Of a stretch of 36,019 nucleotides of DNA, positions 1-6,148 are shown piece after piece. The notes beneath the pieces are model-generated. The model made no database searches, had not been told where the DNA came from, and was given only the letters and a program-made list of their open reading frames with translations. Position numbers and translations under genes: made by a program. The first letter of the stretch is position 1, and every line of letters begins with the position of its first letter. Source of the DNA: a virus; the IMG/VR virus record IMGVR_UViG_3300030389_003158, positions 3,643 to 39,661 of that record; one strand, 5' to 3'.

Positions 1-786
1 GCTTCAATAGCACCTAGAATATTTCCAGGGGTGGTAGCTACACAATTAGTAGAAGATGTATGGTCTACATTTGATCCTGAAGAGGCTAAAGCAAGAGAAA
101 CATCTATTTCAAGATTTTCAAATACAATAGCTAACAGAATACCTGGGTATAGAAAATATTTACTAGAAAAACAAGATAGTTTTCAAGAACAAACAAGAAC
201 GAGACCTGCAGGATTACTAACACAATTTACAGGTGTACGTTTTGCTGAAGAAACTCCTTGGGTAGAGGGTGAGTTACAAAGACTAGGAATAGAGCCTTGG
301 AAACTAGTAAATATTAGAGATGGTGAAATACCTTATTATACTATAGCAATGAGAAGATCCTTAGGTAGAAAAATGCAATCAGTTGAAAAGGTAGGTATAC
401 CTATGTATTTAGTTAGTAAAGGATATATAGACTTACCAGATGCTGATAAAAAAATAGAGTTAAAAAAATTCGTAGCTAATATGAAAGCAGAAGCTATGTT
501 GGAAGTTCAAAATGATTTTTATTATCTTGATCAGGCAAGAGATTTAGCAATAGCAAATGATAAAAAAATTCGTGAATTATTATTAGAAGATCCTTATAGA
601 AACTTTGATCAAGAAAGAGAAGATCTTATTAGTGAAGAAGTTGATAGTGGTGATTTTGATAGAATAATGCGTGACAATAGAGACAAAAGTGATGTAAGGT
701 TTCAAGAAGGTGTTGGTAGAGAACCTGAATCTGGTATCGTAGTAACGGATGAAAAAAGAACAGGTTTAATGACACCTTACAATTAA
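1..786 (+). CDS. Large virion-type protein, C-terminal part (5' end outside window)
   Basis: The reading frame is open from base 1, so the visible 261 residues are only the C-terminal part; the GTG at 31 is probably internal. The sequence is soluble, charged and helical, with an early PRIFPG motif followed by segments such as SRFSNTIANRIPGYR and RPAGLLTQFTGVRF. This resembles the C-terminal ends of very large internal-virion or polyvalent proteins of marine phages; that is recollection of family appearance, not a search. No catalytic motif is visible. The gene lies upstream of two micro-genes on the same strand and is probably the last gene of a structural operon that starts outside the window. 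Confidence 0.75.
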   Translation, partial: ASIAPRIFPGVVATQLVEDVWSTFDPEEAKARETSISRFSNTIANRIPGYRKYLLEKQDSFQEQTRTRPAGLLTQFTGVRFAEETPWVEGELQRLGIEPWKLVNIRDGEIPYYTIAMRRSLGRKMQSVEKVGIPMYLVSKGYIDLPDADKKIELKKFVANMKAEAMLEVQNDFYYLDQARDLAIANDKKIRELLLEDPYRNFDQEREDLISEEVDSGDFDRIMRDNRDKSDVRFQEGVGREPESGIVVTDEKRTGLMTPYN

Positions 787-820
787 TATAGAGGCGTGTT
801 TCAACTAAAGGAGAAGTAAT

Positions 821-988
821 ATGGCAGAAGCACAAAAAACTAAAAAGACTAAGAAAGTAGCACCTAAGAAAGCTGCACCAAAACTTGCTGAAACTGTAAC
901 AGTATCACCATATAAGAAAAGTGGTATTATACTTGGTGCAACATTAGTAGGTTTATTAATACTAGTTAATATTTTAAGTAGCACATAA
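821..988 (+). CDS. Small single-pass membrane protein
   Basis: A 55-residue ORF with a strong ribosome site (AAAGGAG, 7 bases before the ATG). The first 33 residues are rich in Lys, Ala and Thr; one hydrophobic segment (about residues 36-54, starting IILGATLVGLLI) reaches almost to the end. This predicts a tail-anchored membrane protein with a basic cytoplasmic N-terminus. It begins 34 bases after the virion-type gene and ends just before the next micro-gene, so it is probably co-transcribed. Function unknown. Confidence 0.8.
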   Translation: MAEAQKTKKTKKVAPKKAAPKLAETVTVSPYKKSGIILGATLVGLLILVNILSST

Positions 989-989
989 A

Positions 990-1166
990 ATGAAAGAACA
1001 TAAACATGAGAGACGATTTACAAGTAAAATGCAAGCAGATTCATTTTATTCTGTTGCTAAATACGATTTAAGCATGGACTGTAGTTTACCTTACCATTTT
1101 AGAAATAGATGGATTGTAGAGTACAGTGGATGTCCTTCATGTAAATGTGATATGAAAGAAAAGTAA
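990..1166 (+). CDS. Small hypothetical protein with C-terminal cysteines
   Basis: A 58-residue ORF starting one base after the previous stop (TAAAATG), a spacing typical of translational coupling. It is rich in His, Lys and Arg at the start and ends with GCPSCKCDMKEK; this CxxCxC cluster and an earlier Cys (residue 31) could bind a metal. No family recognised. It is followed 12 bases later by the exported Asn/Thr-rich protein. Confidence 0.65.
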   Translation: MKEHKHERRFTSKMQADSFYSVAKYDLSMDCSLPYHFRNRWIVEYSGCPSCKCDMKEK

Positions 1167-1178
1167 AAGGGGATACTA

Positions 1179-2144
1179 ATGGGGATAAAAAATAGGGTAA
1201 AAGAAGCGACTGTACTAGTTGTTTCATTTAGCATGGTATTAAGTCTAGCCTTATCTACCACTCTTAAAGGTGAAGACTCAAACATAACAAATACAACGAC
1301 TAGTACGGTAACTTCAACAAATACAAATACCAATAACAATACAAATAACAATACAATTAATAGCACATCTGTTGCAACAAATAATAATAACAATATAAAT
1401 ACTAGCACTATAACTGCAACAAACAACAATACTAATATAAATACTAGCACATCTAATGTAACATCTAATATAACGCAAACTCAAGATGTAACTAATACTA
1501 GTACTATAACGTCTATAGGAACGAATACAAATACTAGCACATCTACTAGTACAAATAACAATACAAATTTAAATACAAATAATTCTACAAGCATTTCTTC
1601 TGTATCTACAGAAAGTATAAATCAAAACACAAATCAAAACACAAATATAAATACTAATAGTAATACTAGCACTAGTGTATCTGAAAATAGTTCTACACAA
1701 AAAGTAACACAAAGAATTAAAACTGCTCCTCCCTCCGCCATAGCTCCTTCGATAATGTCCTATTCTCAGGACCTGTGCACCACAGGAGCTAGTTCAGCCG
1801 TTCAAACTCAATTCTTTGGTGTATCATCTGGTAGAAGTGTAAGAGACGAAAACTGCGAAAGATTAAAAAACTCTAAAGCTCTTTATGATATGGGAATGAA
1901 GGTTGCAGCAGTTGCTCTACTCTGTGAAAATCCTGGCGTGTGGAGATCGATGATGCAAGCAGGAACTCCTTGTCCGTATAAAGGTAAAATAGGGCAAGAA
2001 GCTAAGTTAGCTTGGGAAGAAAACCCACAAGATAGGCCTGATTGGGAAGAAGTAAAGAAAGAAATCTCTACCCATGAGTTTAAAGCATATAAGAAAAAGG
2101 ATTTCTGTAAGCGTTATTCTACACACAAACTATGCTCAGACTAA
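1179..2144 (+). CDS. Exported Asn/Thr-rich protein with conserved Cys-rich C-terminal domain
   Basis: 321 residues, started by AAGGGG a few bases before the ATG. Residues 1-30 form a signal peptide or membrane anchor (basic start, then VLVVSFSMVLSLAL). About residues 33-178 are low-complexity Asn/Thr/Ser sequence encoded by degenerate direct repeats. Residues about 183-321 form a compact domain with six cysteines (DLCTTG, ENCERL, ALLCEN, TPCPYKG, DFCKRY, KLCSD) and a GMKVAAVALLCE segment; I recall similar domains in other marine phage proteins of unknown role. Paired cysteines after a signal sequence suggest folding in the periplasm or on the virion. The stop overlaps the next gene by 13 bases. 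Function unknown; a surface adhesin or envelope factor is inference. Confidence 0.8.
   Translation: MGIKNRVKEATVLVVSFSMVLSLALSTTLKGEDSNITNTTTSTVTSTNTNTNNNTNNNTINSTSVATNNNNNINTSTITATNNNTNINTSTSNVTSNITQTQDVTNTSTITSIGTNTNTSTSTSTNNNTNLNTNNSTSISSVSTESINQNTNQNTNINTNSNTSTSVSENSSTQKVTQRIKTAPPSAIAPSIMSYSQDLCTTGASSAVQTQFFGVSSGRSVRDENCERLKNSKALYDMGMKVAAVALLCENPGVWRSMMQAGTPCPYKGKIGQEAKLAWEENPQDRPDWEEVKKEISTHEFKAYKKKDFCKRYSTHKLCSD
1285..1690 (+). repeat. Degenerate Asn/Thr/Ser-coding direct repeats
   Basis: Within the exported protein gene, short units such as AATACAAAT, AATACTAGCAC and AACAATACAAAT recur many times with variation (copies of AATACTAGCAC lie near 1397, 1439 and 1529). They encode a flexible Asn/Thr/Ser stalk. 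The reverse strand of this block gives a false hydrophobic ORF. Confidence 0.8.
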
Positions 2145-4162
2145 TATTCATCTTATTGTTTAGCACTTCAGTGCAAGCAACAGATCCTACGTTCACTGTA
2201 GGCACTGATCCTATTATTGATATAACAAGTACAGGCACAGGTCTTAGCTTAGGCGATGATCAAATGTCTGGGATGAAAAATATTGGTTTTGATTTTACCT
2301 TCTATGATCAGACTTTCTCTCAAGTAAATATATCTATGAACGGTTTCTTTACCTTTCAGTCAAACTTTTCTGTACCTAGATCGAGAAACTACTTATCCGA
2401 AACACTACCTGCTACTTCATTCAATTACTCTGTCTTTCCTGCATGGTCGGATTATATTAGAAGATCTAGTGGCAACCAATCTCCCTATATAAAAACATTT
2501 GGACAAACGTCAGATACAGATCAATATTTTGTCATTATGTGGGACAATGTTTCTGAATATAGTAACGGATTAAAAAGCACTTTCCAGGCTATATTATATG
2601 AAACAACTAATGAAATATCTTTTCGCTATGATGAGCTTCGTATTCAGAATCACGATTTGACAATAGGATTGCAAGGCAACAATGAAGCTGTAACGTATTT
2701 AAGGTATGAAGACACCAATAGCACAACCTACATTGAAACTGACAATTTTAGTTTAACTACAGCAGAAGTTGTAGATGAATCATTTAGTAACTTATCTTCT
2801 GAGTGTTTAGTTGATTCTGATTACTCAGAACTTTGTGATGTATATGATTTAACATTTAATACAGAAGAAGATGACGATTTTTATTTACAAGGCTCAGGAG
2901 TTTCTGATGCCATGTTGTTAGGCTATGATGATGAGGAGGATTTTTATGGGTTCAACACTGAAGAAGTTTATACAGGAACATCTGTTTTTTCTGCGGTTAC
3001 TGATAGCAGGGATGGTGGCGGTACTTACTATGATGACATTGGTAGCATTAGCTATTTTGACTATGATACAGGGGATGTAATAGAAAATGAAGACACTTTT
3101 GATAATTTTGATATACTTGATTTTGGGGATTATACTTTGGATAATAGTGAGGAAGGAACACTAGCTTTTATAGAAATAGATTTAGATGTGTTACCACTAC
3201 CAGATACACTACCTGACATAAGACTAACTGAAGACGAGTTTGTAGAGTTTGCTCAACATATGGATGAACATTTTGATTTTGAAGATGAAATGGATAGAGA
3301 AACATGGGATGAGCAGTTTGAAGACTTTGAAGAACCTATCGAAGAAGAAATAGAACAAAGAGAAGAACTAGAGGAGCAGTATGAAGAAGAAATATTAGAA
3401 GAAGAGGAAGAAGCATTAGATGAATCTATTGATGAGATAAGCCCAGAAGAAGTGGAAGAAGGTAATCCGGAAAGGTCTGAAAGAAGAAGACAACTAGTAA
3501 GAAACAACATTAATGCTACAAATAGAACAACTTCAAATATAGTGAACTCTAGTATATCTGCAGGACAATCTTCACAAAATGTGAACTCAGGTGGTAGCTC
3601 TTCTAGTGCTGTTGTATCATCAAGTGGTGGAGGTGTTTCTACATCTAACTCCCCTAGTATATCTGCTCAAATATCTGCAGCACAAGTACAAACTAATACA
3701 GTACTACAATCTATAGAAGTTATACCTATGCCTTCAATGGACAATACACCTTCTGTTGCTATGGCAGAGGTCCAGGTAACCACTATGGAAAATCAAATAC
3801 AAAGTGTTACATCATCTGTAATGACATCGTCAGAAGCAGATCAAATAGCAGAAGAAGTAGTTGCTAGTAACATAAGACAGCAACAAGAAAATTCCCAGGC
3901 TCAACAAGAAGAGTCTGGTGAATATGATTCTCAAGGCCAAACTAATTTAATTGCCTTTATGAATTATGTACCAAACTTTAATAGTTATTCGGCTGTTACT
4001 ATACCAGATCAAACAAACTGGTATCAGCCTACTCAGATATATGCAGAAGCTATGTTGAGGGACAATGGTAATGCATATGGAGAACTAGTTAATACTAGTA
4101 TGAGTACTTTGTATGATGTGATACAATCACAGCCTGTACAATTATTTATAGATAGGAGATAA
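2132..4162 (+). CDS. Large exported protein: beta-sandwich N-terminus, acidic and Ser-rich linkers
   Basis: 676 residues. Residues 1-16 are a clear signal peptide (LRLIFILLFSTSVQA, then TDPTF). About residues 44-225 have the rhythm of nidogen-like or related bacterial extracellular beta domains: FDFTFYDQTFSQVNISMNGF, then FPAWSDYI, FVIMWDNV, and FQAILYETTNEISFRYDEL followed by IGLQGN. About 370-445 is a Glu-dense, probably coiled-coil segment; about 450-530 is Ser/Asn/Gly-rich; the last 60 residues (from about TNLIAFMNYVPNF) look like a separate conserved module. The start overlaps the previous gene by 13 bases and has no clear ribosome site, so coupling is likely. It could be a receptor-binding or envelope-exposed protein, but the Sec signal is unusual for a virion component. 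Function not known. Confidence 0.8.
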   Translation: MLRLIFILLFSTSVQATDPTFTVGTDPIIDITSTGTGLSLGDDQMSGMKNIGFDFTFYDQTFSQVNISMNGFFTFQSNFSVPRSRNYLSETLPATSFNYSVFPAWSDYIRRSSGNQSPYIKTFGQTSDTDQYFVIMWDNVSEYSNGLKSTFQAILYETTNEISFRYDELRIQNHDLTIGLQGNNEAVTYLRYEDTNSTTYIETDNFSLTTAEVVDESFSNLSSECLVDSDYSELCDVYDLTFNTEEDDDFYLQGSGVSDAMLLGYDDEEDFYGFNTEEVYTGTSVFSAVTDSRDGGGTYYDDIGSISYFDYDTGDVIENEDTFDNFDILDFGDYTLDNSEEGTLAFIEIDLDVLPLPDTLPDIRLTEDEFVEFAQHMDEHFDFEDEMDRETWDEQFEDFEEPIEEEIEQREELEEQYEEEILEEEEEALDESIDEISPEEVEEGNPERSERRRQLVRNNINATNRTTSNIVNSSISAGQSSQNVNSGGSSSSAVVSSSGGGVSTSNSPSISAQISAAQVQTNTVLQSIEVIPMPSMDNTPSVAMAEVQVTTMENQIQSVTSSVMTSSEADQIAEEVVASNIRQQQENSQAQQEESGEYDSQGQTNLIAFMNYVPNFNSYSAVTIPDQTNWYQPTQIYAEAMLRDNGNAYGELVNTSMSTLYDVIQSQPVQLFIDRR

Positions 4163-4164
4163 GC

Positions 4165-4431
4165 ATGAAAAACATATTACCAAAACTACAGCAGTACATC
4201 ACCATTGTAGGGGTCATTACAGCCATAGGCGGGGGCTTCTACACCTGGGGACAATTTAACTTACGACTTGATAACATTGAAAAGAAAAAAATTAAGACTG
4301 TAAACATTGCACCATTGAATGAATCCATAGCTGAATTATCAACACAAGTAGAAGGCCTTGAAAAAAGATTAGATAGGCTTGAAGGAAGGTTTGATAAAAT
4401 AGGTAACAACGATAATCCTCTAGCTAATTAG
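4165..4431 (+). CDS. Small membrane-anchored coiled-coil protein
   Basis: 88 residues, with GGAG upstream of the ATG and two bases after the previous stop. About residues 10-32 form one membrane segment (ITIVGVITAIGGGFYTWGQF), followed by a coiled coil with heptad leucines (residues about 50-78, e.g. VEGLEKRLDRLEGRFDKI). The layout (short N-terminus, one membrane helix, coiled coil) resembles inner-membrane spanin-like or scaffold proteins, but no family can be claimed. Last gene of the left-end + operon, directly before a terminator, so probably linked in function to the two exported proteins before it. Confidence 0.75.
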   Translation: MKNILPKLQQYITIVGVITAIGGGFYTWGQFNLRLDNIEKKKIKTVNIAPLNESIAELSTQVEGLEKRLDRLEGRFDKIGNNDNPLAN

Positions 4432-4522
4432 TATTTATATTGTAAATAGTATCTATAAATACAATTAATTTGATTAATAGTATAAAATGAGTATAACTGT
4501 CCTCAACACATAGGAGGCAGTA

Positions 4523-4588
4523 GTGGAGTATTTTATAGGGTTAAGTTCAATATTTATTCTTATAACATGCATATTAAGAGTAATATAA
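4523..4588 (+). CDS. Possible 21-residue hydrophobic micro-protein
   Basis: A perfect AGGAGG lies five bases before a GTG that opens a 21-codon frame reading VEYFIGLSSIFILITCILRVI, a plausible single membrane helix. The strong ribosome site is the main evidence; the short length makes chance possible. The 3' end overlaps the first arm of the + strand terminator. Confidence 0.35.
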   Translation: MEYFIGLSSIFILITCILRVI

Positions 4589-4607
4589 AAATTTTAGCAT
4601 GTTTTTT
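4564..4607 (+). terminator. Terminator-like hairpin, + strand
   Basis: Arms AACATGC (4564-4570) and GCATGTT (4597-4603) are followed directly by T residues up to 4607. The stem is 7 bp with a long 26-base loop, so it is moderate only. The position fits the end of the + operon that stops at 4431. Confidence 0.45.
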
Positions 4608-4634
4608 AAAAAAAAGATCTCATAAGTGAGTTCT
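4608..4634 (-). terminator. Rho-independent terminator, - strand
   Basis: Read on the - strand, a stem formed by 4616-4622 and 4627-4633 (GATCTCA / TGAGTTC, one mismatch, loop TAAG) is followed by eight T (A8 at 4608-4615 on the + strand). It lies about 100 bases past the last leftward gene and would end the leftward arm. Confidence 0.7.
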
Positions 4635-4737
4635 AAGAGGGTTTTGATACCTTCCTAATAGTAAAGCTCCCAAAAGAACTAATTTGTCTCAGGGAGCTTC
4701 TATGAGGCTTACAGAGGATTTAGGGGTTTTTTAAGGT

Positions 4738-4983
4738 TTATTTCTTGTTTCCAACGTATAAACCAAACCAAGCAGCTCCTGCACCTACAATTACTGATAC
4801 AAAAGCTGATTGAGCATTAGTTGGGTCAGGTAAAGTCATAAACCAAGCACTAGTTTTATAAAACATTATTCCATACAATGTTATAAGTATGCGTGGAAAC
4901 ACTCTCCACTTATCGAATCCTTCAGCATTATTGTACCAGGATACTTTTTTTTCTACTTCTACTATTTTTATTTCTTCAGCCAT
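4738..4983 (-). CDS. Small two-helix membrane protein
   Basis: 81 residues, with GGAG seven bases before the ATG. There are two hydrophobic segments (about 30-50 around RILITLYGIMFYKTSAW and 58-77 around AFVSVIVGAGAAWFGLYVG) separated by a PDPTNAQ turn, and a short basic tail. Similar small proteins are frequent in the lysis region of phages of marine bacteria. Its position next to the holin-type gene suggests a role in lysis (accessory holin or antiholin), by context only. Last gene of the leftward arm. Confidence 0.75.
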   Translation of the reverse strand: MAEEIKIVEVEKKVSWYNNAEGFDKWRVFPRILITLYGIMFYKTSAWFMTLPDPTNAQSAFVSVIVGAGAAWFGLYVGNKK

Positions 4984-4994
4984 ATTATTTCTCC

Positions 4995-5213
4995 TTATAT
5001 ACCATACCCTGCCATATCACGTATTTTTTTTAATGATTCTTCTTCTCTTTTTATTTCTAATTTAGCACGATCATCTCTTTCTTTTTTAGTGCTATGTGCA
5101 TATACTTGTTCAAAAAATGAAGTGTCATGGCTATTAAAAGCATCATAAAATTCTTCTACAGTAAGCTCATACGATGTTAAAGTTTTTAAATTAAATAGAT
5201 ATACTAAATTCAT
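4995..5213 (-). CDS. Small hypothetical protein
   Basis: 72 residues. The start codon overlaps the stop of the holin-type gene (TAATG), so it is coupled. Hydrophilic, with a basic, helical C-terminal half (KKERDDRAKLEIKREEESL). No family recognised. It lies between two membrane proteins in the presumed lysis group. Confidence 0.65.
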   Translation of the reverse strand: MNLVYLFNLKTLTSYELTVEEFYDAFNSHDTSFFEQVYAHSTKKERDDRAKLEIKREEESLKKIRDMAGYGI

Positions 5214-5674
5214 TATTTGCTCCTTGCTTTAAAAACTCGCTGGCCAAACCAGAAACTTATGATGGCAGCAAAAACGGTTTTTGATTCCTCATCCCATGCA
5301 GCTAGTATAGCAGGCAGTAAGTCTTCTCCACCTTGTGTAGCTAAAAGTACATAAGTAATTTTAACAAATGCAAATATACTAAAAAAAGCATACGTTATAA
5401 CTGGTCGCACCGATGCTTGTAAAGCAGATATAAATGTAGATTTGTTTGCTTGTGCTAATGACTCAGCATGTTTGTACAAACCTTTTACTTCTTCTATATC
5501 TGCTTCTGCATCTAATTCTTTTAATTTTAGTTTACTTAATTCTGAAGCGTATTTAGCTTTCGCTTCAAGCATAAGTAGTTCTTGTTTATTAGCTTGTTTC
5601 TTTTCAAAGAATCCTAATACAGAAGGAAGAAAAGAAGTGCCAAAGCCGAGAACTGAGCCTAATAACGACAGCAT
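5213..5674 (-). CDS. Holin of the 3-TM type
   Basis: 153 residues. Resembles the GTA-type three-transmembrane holin family: a hydrophobic N-terminus (LSLLGSVLGFGTSFLPSVLG), a charged helical linker (about residues 25-80), then SVRPVITYAFFSIFAFVK and a terminal ISFWFGQRVF motif. The RPV..Y and FWFGxRxF signatures are what I recognise from that family. The role would be to open the inner membrane at the end of infection; no dedicated endolysin gene lies beside it, but a lysozyme-like domain is present in the virion protein at the right end. The start overlaps the stop of the upstream gene. Confidence 0.75.
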   Translation of the reverse strand: MLSLLGSVLGFGTSFLPSVLGFFEKKQANKQELLMLEAKAKYASELSKLKLKELDAEADIEEVKGLYKHAESLAQANKSTFISALQASVRPVITYAFFSIFAFVKITYVLLATQGGEDLLPAILAAWDEESKTVFAAIISFWFGQRVFKARSK

Positions 5675-5919
5675 TATTTATCCTCTTTTGTAATAGTTAC
5701 TGCTTGTAGACTTCTAAGTTCTTCCATTAGTTGAAATACACTTTTATAATCTAGCTGTCCTAAAACATTAACAACTCTGTTTAAAGTTTCTAAAGTTATT
5801 ACATATGTTTGAGGCACTTCAGGTTTTGTTTCTTGTTCGTATGCTTCATTTACATTTGGTGTACTTGGATCATCTGCAACAAATTTTCCATCTTCTGTAC
5901 GTGCACGTTTTTTTGTCAT
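5674..5919 (-). CDS. Small hypothetical protein
   Basis: The start at 5919 (MTKKRARTEDGKF, 81 residues) is preferred over an upstream ATG at 5952 because GGAG lies six bases before it and the upstream gene stops immediately before (TAACATG). It has a basic N-terminus, an acidic proline-containing middle and a C-terminal helix pair (LETLNRVVNVLGQLDYKSVF). No family recognised. Confidence 0.65.
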   Translation of the reverse strand: MTKKRARTEDGKFVADDPSTPNVNEAYEQETKPEVPQTYVITLETLNRVVNVLGQLDYKSVFQLMEELRSLQAVTITKEDK

Positions 5920-5920
5920 G

Positions 5921-6148
5921 TTATTCTCCATCAAAATTAATATCAAAATCAAGATGAGGTAAATCCTCTTCTCTATGAATACTTTTCTTTTTTATATCTA
6001 TACTGTCAAAAACAAATCCTGCAGTTCTTAGTATAGTATCTAGATGAAATACTACATCTTCTAGATTAGAGCACGCAAAAGTATAACGTGCATTAAAGTC
6101 ATAAGATGTGCCTGTGTCATCTTTTATTTTTATTTCAAAGTGTGTCAT
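5921..6148 (-). CDS. Small hypothetical acidic protein
   Basis: 75 residues, starting on the last base of the ribonucleotide reductase stop (TAATG). Mixed alpha/beta sequence with alternating strands (FEIKIKDDTGTSYDF) and an acidic C-terminus. No cysteine pair typical of a glutaredoxin or thioredoxin is present, so it is unlikely to be the reductase's electron donor. Function unknown. Confidence 0.65.
   Translation of the reverse strand: MTHFEIKIKDDTGTSYDFNARYTFACSNLEDVVFHLDTILRTAGFVFDSIDIKKKSIHREEDLPHLDFDINFDGE

Larger units (their letters stand above)
4432..4737. other. Convergent intergenic region
   Basis: The + operon ends at 4431 and the leftward arm ends at 4738, so transcription converges here. 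The stretch holds a possible 21-codon ORF, one terminator-like structure per strand sharing a central T6/A8 tract, and a further inverted repeat (4664-4671 AAGCTCCC with 4692-4699 GGGAGCTT, 20-base loop) that could back up termination. Nothing else is recognised. Confidence 0.7.

Noticed and set aside
1091-1450. 119-codon hydrophobic reverse-strand frame
   Set aside because: It is the complement of the Asn/Thr-coding repeats; Asn/Thr codons read backwards give Val/Leu/Phe runs. No ribosome site, and it crosses three supported + genes.
1285-1690. CRISPR-like array
   Set aside because: Repeats are short, degenerate and in frame with no unique spacers; they encode a protein stalk.
3253-3510. 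85-codon Ser-rich reverse-strand frame
   Set aside because: Complement of the Glu-dense segment of the 676-residue exported protein; low complexity and no start signal.
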